Notes under the pieces: model-generated
The model's input: only the letters and a program-made list of their open reading frames with translations
Database searches by the model: none
Told to the model about the DNA's origin: nothing
Program-made: the position numbers and the translations under genes
Assembly: GCA_913020705.1 (NCBI GenBank)
Contig: CAJWBY010000101.1
Location: 1 to 16,717, forward strand
DNA from: an uncultured Colwellia sp.
GTDB lineage: Bacteria; Pseudomonadota; Gammaproteobacteria; Enterobacterales; Alteromonadaceae
Reading direction: 5' to 3'
Length of the DNA: 16,717 nt
Shown: piece by piece, positions 13,625-16,717 of the stretch
How the letters are laid out: every line of letters starts with the position of its first letter
How positions within the stretch are numbered: position 1 is the first letter of the stretch

Positions 13625-16021
13625 TTAAAATGAGCCACGAATACCAACAGCAATAGATCGTCCTGCTAGTGGCGTTAAATCTTTTAAAAATGAGGTGTGC
13701 ACTTGAGCATATTCATCTGTCAAGTTTTTACCTTTGAGGTATACCGCTAAGTCATGCTGTCCTAAAGTGAAATGGTAGTTAACATTTGCATCTACCATTA
13801 CATAGCCATCAGTTGAGGTTTCTAATGCAGCCGTATGAGTTTGCTTAAAATAGTTGCTGATGAATAAATTTGCAGAAATATCGTCGCCTTGATAACTAAA
13901 CTCACTCGTTATTCTTGCTGGTGGGGTGCGAGGGAGCTCTCCTTCTGAGTCTAATCGAGCGCGAATAATATCGGCTTGTACTCGCCATGAAAACTCATCG
14001 GTGATTTGCCAAACAGCCTGTGCTTCAAAACCATACAATCTGACGTCTTGTGCCTCAAAAATAAATAAAGGCAATGTGTGCGCTTCTTCCTCCTCGTCAT
14101 GATTATCTTGCTCATGATCTCCATGAACATGTCCATCTCCCGCAGAAAAACTTGTAGCCTTCTCATAGTAGTAATCGTCAATTTGGTTATAAAAAGCATT
14201 AAATATGAAGCCAAAATCGCCTTTAAATTTTCGTAAACTTAAGTCAATATTATTGGATGTTTCCATTACAACTTCATGCTCTGTCAAACCAAAATGTGGT
14301 GTTCCCCCATGATCATCATACAGCGAGAATAGTGCACCTACTTCGTATGAACCTGTACCTATGTGGGGACCAAATGACAATAACTCAGAGGCTGATGGTG
14401 CTCGTTTAGAATGTGATAATGATAGCCCTAGGTTATAACCATCAGTAAAATCCCAAACTACACCAGCAGAAAAACTAGCAGGGGTAAAAACGTGCTGAAC
14501 ATTAAAATTACGTGTTATTCCTTCTTGTGCGTGATCATGTTCACTATGTTCCTCATGCTCATGCTCACTATGACCCTCATCTTCATGACCGTTATGTTCT
14601 CCTACGAGTTCAAGTTCAGGTAAACGTACTTTTGCTGCTGTAATTTCAGTTCGTTCAATACGCGCACCTAACTGTAAAAGTACATCACCAAAATGTCTTT
14701 CTTCTATCCAAGCTAAAGCCATAGAATTTGTTTCAGACGGTGGAGTAAAAGCTTCTTCACCAACAGCTGTAAAATCGCTTTGTTTATAATGAAGACTTAA
14801 ACCACCACGCCAATCAGCAAAGTCTTGATGTAATAACTCAACTCTTGCTTCAACACTTTCATTATCAAACGTTGTACCAATAACACCAACTTCCAGTTCG
14901 CTATGACGATAGTCGGTATAGGCAACTTTTGTATTTAATGATTTTATTACCTCATTATCAAAACTTAACTCACTGAGTAATTGCCAGCGTTTCTGCTCCA
15001 AATCAGCTAGTACAGCGATATCTTCATCACCATGACTATGGCCAGGAATACCGTACTCTTGGTTTATAGTTTGGTAAGAAATACCAACAAAACCATTATT
15101 GAGCAAATAACTAGTACCTAAAGTAAAGCCACTCGATTCGGAAGCAGAATTAGCAATATCATTAATACCGTTCTTTTCTGGTACTTGATAATTTTCATTG
15201 TCGCGATAAAATCCGTCAACATGAACAGCAATGTTATTTGTACCACTATTTATTGAACCCGAAACTAAATTTTGCTCGTTATTACTATTGTATTCCGCCA
15301 GCCATTCACCTTTAGTTTCTATAGAGCGAGGGATTCTTTCATCAACAAGATTAACAACACCGCCAATTGCTCCGCTACCATAAAACAACGTTGCAGGACC
15401 ACGTAAAACTTCAATACGTTCTGTTGTAGATGTTTCTGTTGATACAGCATGGTCTGGACCAACGCGTGAAGCATCACCAGCATCTAAACCATTTTGAGTA
15501 ACTAAAACTCTTGGGCCATCTAACCCACGAATAATAGGTGTGCTCGCTACTCCACCATGAAAGTTACTATGAACACCTATTTCTTTATTTAAGGTATCGC
15601 CTAAAGTATTTTCTTGGCGCATACGCAAACTTTCACCATGTAGCACAGTAATAGGTAGTGCTGATTCAATATTTGAGCTATGAAAAGGTGTTGCGCTAAT
15701 ATCAATAATTTCAATAGCTGACTTATCAAGCGATACGCTTAACTGAGCATTTCTATTTTTAAAAACATTTACAGCTACATTTTCATGAACAAAACCCTTG
15801 GCAACCAAGTGCAATTCATAACCACCAGCTTTAACTTCTAAAGAAAATACACCAGATTCATTTGTTACTGTGACGTTAGTTGTCCCCATCACCTTTACAG
15901 TAGCACCAACTACTGCTGCTCCATTTTCATTGATGACAGTACCTTGTATTTGTTCAGCGTATAATTGGTTACTTGCTGATAAAGCAAGTAATGCGCTCAT
16001 AATTTTCGATAATTTTCTCAT
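13625..16021 (-). CDS. TonB-dependent outer membrane zinc receptor, ZnuD-like
   Basis: A 798-residue receptor. Order: signal peptide (1-22, ending L-Y-A), a carboxypeptidase-regulatory-like beta-sandwich domain (about 24-100), the plug domain (about 110-230; I-I-R-G-L-D-G-P-R-V-L and E-V-L-R-G-P-A-T-L-F-Y-G-S-G-A-I-G-G-V-V-N are typical), then the 22-strand barrel ending in F798. Three His/acid-rich segments, likely extracellular loops, mark a metal receptor: H-S-H near 325, a long one at about 471-498 (repeated E-H, D-H) and one at about 626-649. ZnuD of Neisseria imports zinc in this way, using TonB energy. The AGAGG ribosome site fits ATG 16021, and two Zur-type boxes lie 27-70 bp upstream. 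It heads an operon with the AztD-like lipoprotein. Another metal such as nickel is possible, but the Zur boxes favour zinc. Confidence 0.92.
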   Translation of the reverse strand: MRKLSKIMSALLALSASNQLYAEQIQGTVINENGAAVVGATVKVMGTTNVTVTNESGVFSLEVKAGGYELHLVAKGFVHENVAVNVFKNRNAQLSVSLDKSAIEIIDISATPFHSSNIESALPITVLHGESLRMRQENTLGDTLNKEIGVHSNFHGGVASTPIIRGLDGPRVLVTQNGLDAGDASRVGPDHAVSTETSTTERIEVLRGPATLFYGSGAIGGVVNLVDERIPRSIETKGEWLAEYNSNNEQNLVSGSINSGTNNIAVHVDGFYRDNENYQVPEKNGINDIANSASESSGFTLGTSYLLNNGFVGISYQTINQEYGIPGHSHGDEDIAVLADLEQKRWQLLSELSFDNEVIKSLNTKVAYTDYRHSELEVGVIGTTFDNESVEARVELLHQDFADWRGGLSLHYKQSDFTAVGEEAFTPPSETNSMALAWIEERHFGDVLLQLGARIERTEITAAKVRLPELELVGEHNGHEDEGHSEHEHEEHSEHDHAQEGITRNFNVQHVFTPASFSAGVVWDFTDGYNLGLSLSHSKRAPSASELLSFGPHIGTGSYEVGALFSLYDDHGGTPHFGLTEHEVVMETSNNIDLSLRKFKGDFGFIFNAFYNQIDDYYYEKATSFSAGDGHVHGDHEQDNHDEEEEAHTLPLFIFEAQDVRLYGFEAQAVWQITDEFSWRVQADIIRARLDSEGELPRTPPARITSEFSYQGDDISANLFISNYFKQTHTAALETSTDGYVMVDANVNYHFTLGQHDLAVYLKGKNLTDEYAQVHTSFLKDLTPLAGRSIAVGIRGSF

Positions 16022-16047
16022 GCTGCCTCTTAATTAGAATACTCTTA

Positions 16048-16066
16048 ATTGTTATAGTGTAACAAT
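16048..16066. promoter_or_regulatory. Candidate Zur box 1 of the TonB-dependent receptor
   Basis: ATTGTTATAGTGTAACAAT matches the Zur consensus AATGTTATANTATAACATT at 15 of 18 defined positions by my count. The palindrome extends to 16047-16067 with nine of ten arm pairs matching. Its centre is about 36 bp before the receptor start. Confidence 0.8.
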
Positions 16067-16071
16067 TGATA

Positions 16072-16090
16072 AATGTTATATTGTAACACC
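16072..16090. promoter_or_regulatory. Candidate Zur box 2 of the TonB-dependent receptor
   Basis: AATGTTATATTGTAACACC matches the consensus at 15 of 18 defined positions by my count and shares the core GTTATANTGTAAC with box 1. The centres of the two boxes (16057 and 16081) are 24 bp apart, so two Zur dimers could bind nearly the same face of the DNA. Confidence 0.8.
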
Positions 16091-16717
16091 TTAGCTTACA
16101 AGAACTTTAAACATAAAGTTATGAAGCAACATGAAGACTATCAATCCTATTGTAGTTGACATTAGAGGTACTTATAGGTGTAAATCTTGTAAAAAAAGAC
16201 TATAGGCACTTATTTACAAGGCTACAGGGCATGTGTGTTAAAATTCAACAGGGCTATTTCATACAGAAATAAATACTATATTGATTAAGGCAGTTACACA
16301 TAAAAACAAATGACGACAAAACCAATTACTGTGACAATAAAACAAAAAAACAAACTCACTAGCAATCATCAAAACTAAACATTGAGTATTAATCGTTTAA
16401 TCGTATATTTACGAATGGCTATATCGTTATATCTCACTATGTGCCCAAAAGCGCTATAGACTCATAAAAATTTTAATACCTAAAATAATGTTAATCTAAT
16501 GTCCTGTTTGGTCTTTTCTAATCAAAATAGAATTTTTGACTTTATAGATTCTGGATGAAATTTAGAACAGTTCTATTATCTAACACAGGGCTGATTTTCA
16601 TCGGTTCAAATGTCGACAGATAAGCCAAAGCTAAGGTCTTCTCTACGCCCTGAGACCTTTAACAAGCTTTTTCTTTAAAAAGTAATGGGGAATTCCTATC
16701 GCTCAATGCTTTTAAAT
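16091..16717. other. Right-end stretch without a recognised gene
   Basis: About 630 bp in which I see no frame that looks coding. Visible signals are weak. TTGACA at 16156-16161 with TGTAAA 17 bp later could be a promoter reading rightward, but no gene follows. CTTGTAAA/TTTACAAG form an inverted repeat at 16186-16193 and 16213-16220. A hairpin at 16627-16670 (AAAGCT and AAGGTCT pairing with AGACCTT and AGCTTT, with a 5-nt bulge), followed by a T-rich stretch, could be a terminator. A 38-codon minus-strand frame around 16550-16660 has no start and no recognised relative. Confidence 0.4.

Noticed and set aside
13951..14214. An 87-codon minus-strand frame inside the receptor gene, and similar internal frames elsewhere
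   Set aside because: They are other-frame readings of well supported genes, without ribosome sites or recognisable domains.
16540..16665. A minus-strand frame of about 38 codons near the right end as a gene or transposase remnant
   Set aside because: No start codon, a stop just upstream, and no residues I can match to any transposase or other family.

Overview
The window is AT-rich, gene-dense DNA that I read as the chromosome of a marine gammaproteobacterium of the Alteromonadales (Colwellia/Thalassotalea-like). This rests on base composition, on the Zur-type operators, and on the pairing of a ZrgA-family zinc protein with a ZnuD-type receptor. The genus is a guess. Nearly every recognisable gene can be tied to zinc acquisition, zinc sensing or life under zinc limitation, so the window looks like a large zinc-starvation island. 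No rRNA, tRNA, CRISPR array or intact insertion sequence was seen.

Layout. (1) 1-3392, plus strand, one tight operon: a DUF1826 protein (5' end outside the window), the periplasmic zinc protein ZrgA, the repressor Zur, a MerC-type membrane protein, a 56-residue SEC-C protein with paired cysteines, and a COG0523/CobW-family GTPase. (2) 3430-6107: a minus-strand DUF3299 lipoprotein diverges from a LolD-type ABC ATPase and an FtsX/MacB-type permease. Their shared promoter holds a perfect 53-nt palindrome (26-bp arms around one central base) whose core resembles a Zur box. With ZrgA these genes resemble the Vibrio cholerae Zrg zinc-uptake cluster, here split over two transcription units. (3) 6242-9328: a Zur-box promoter drives an M1-family metallopeptidase overlapped by a DUF6702 exported protein. 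(4) 9535-10896: a Tat-exported PhoX-family protein. (5) 10897-11800: the decayed 3' end of a second zrgA copy, directly followed by a second, divergent Zur paralogue that lacks one expected zinc ligand. (6) 12149-16090: a bidirectional terminator, then on the minus strand a TonB-dependent receptor with His-rich loops, preceded by two tandem Zur boxes, and an AztD-like beta-propeller lipoprotein. (7) 16090-16717: no gene seen.

A likely working model, by inference: low zinc releases Zur from the operators at 4096-4114, 6253-6271, 16048-16066 and 16072-16090. The receptor imports zinc across the outer membrane; the AztD-like lipoprotein and ZrgA hold it in the periplasm; the Zrg-type ABC proteins, the MerC protein and the GTPase move or allocate it further. 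The M1 peptidase/DUF6702 pair appears to be part of the same regulon. The most unusual observations are the palindromic divergent operator, the zrgA relic with its atypical second Zur, and a pattern in the DUF1826 protein that fits an Fe(II)/2-oxoglutarate oxygenase.
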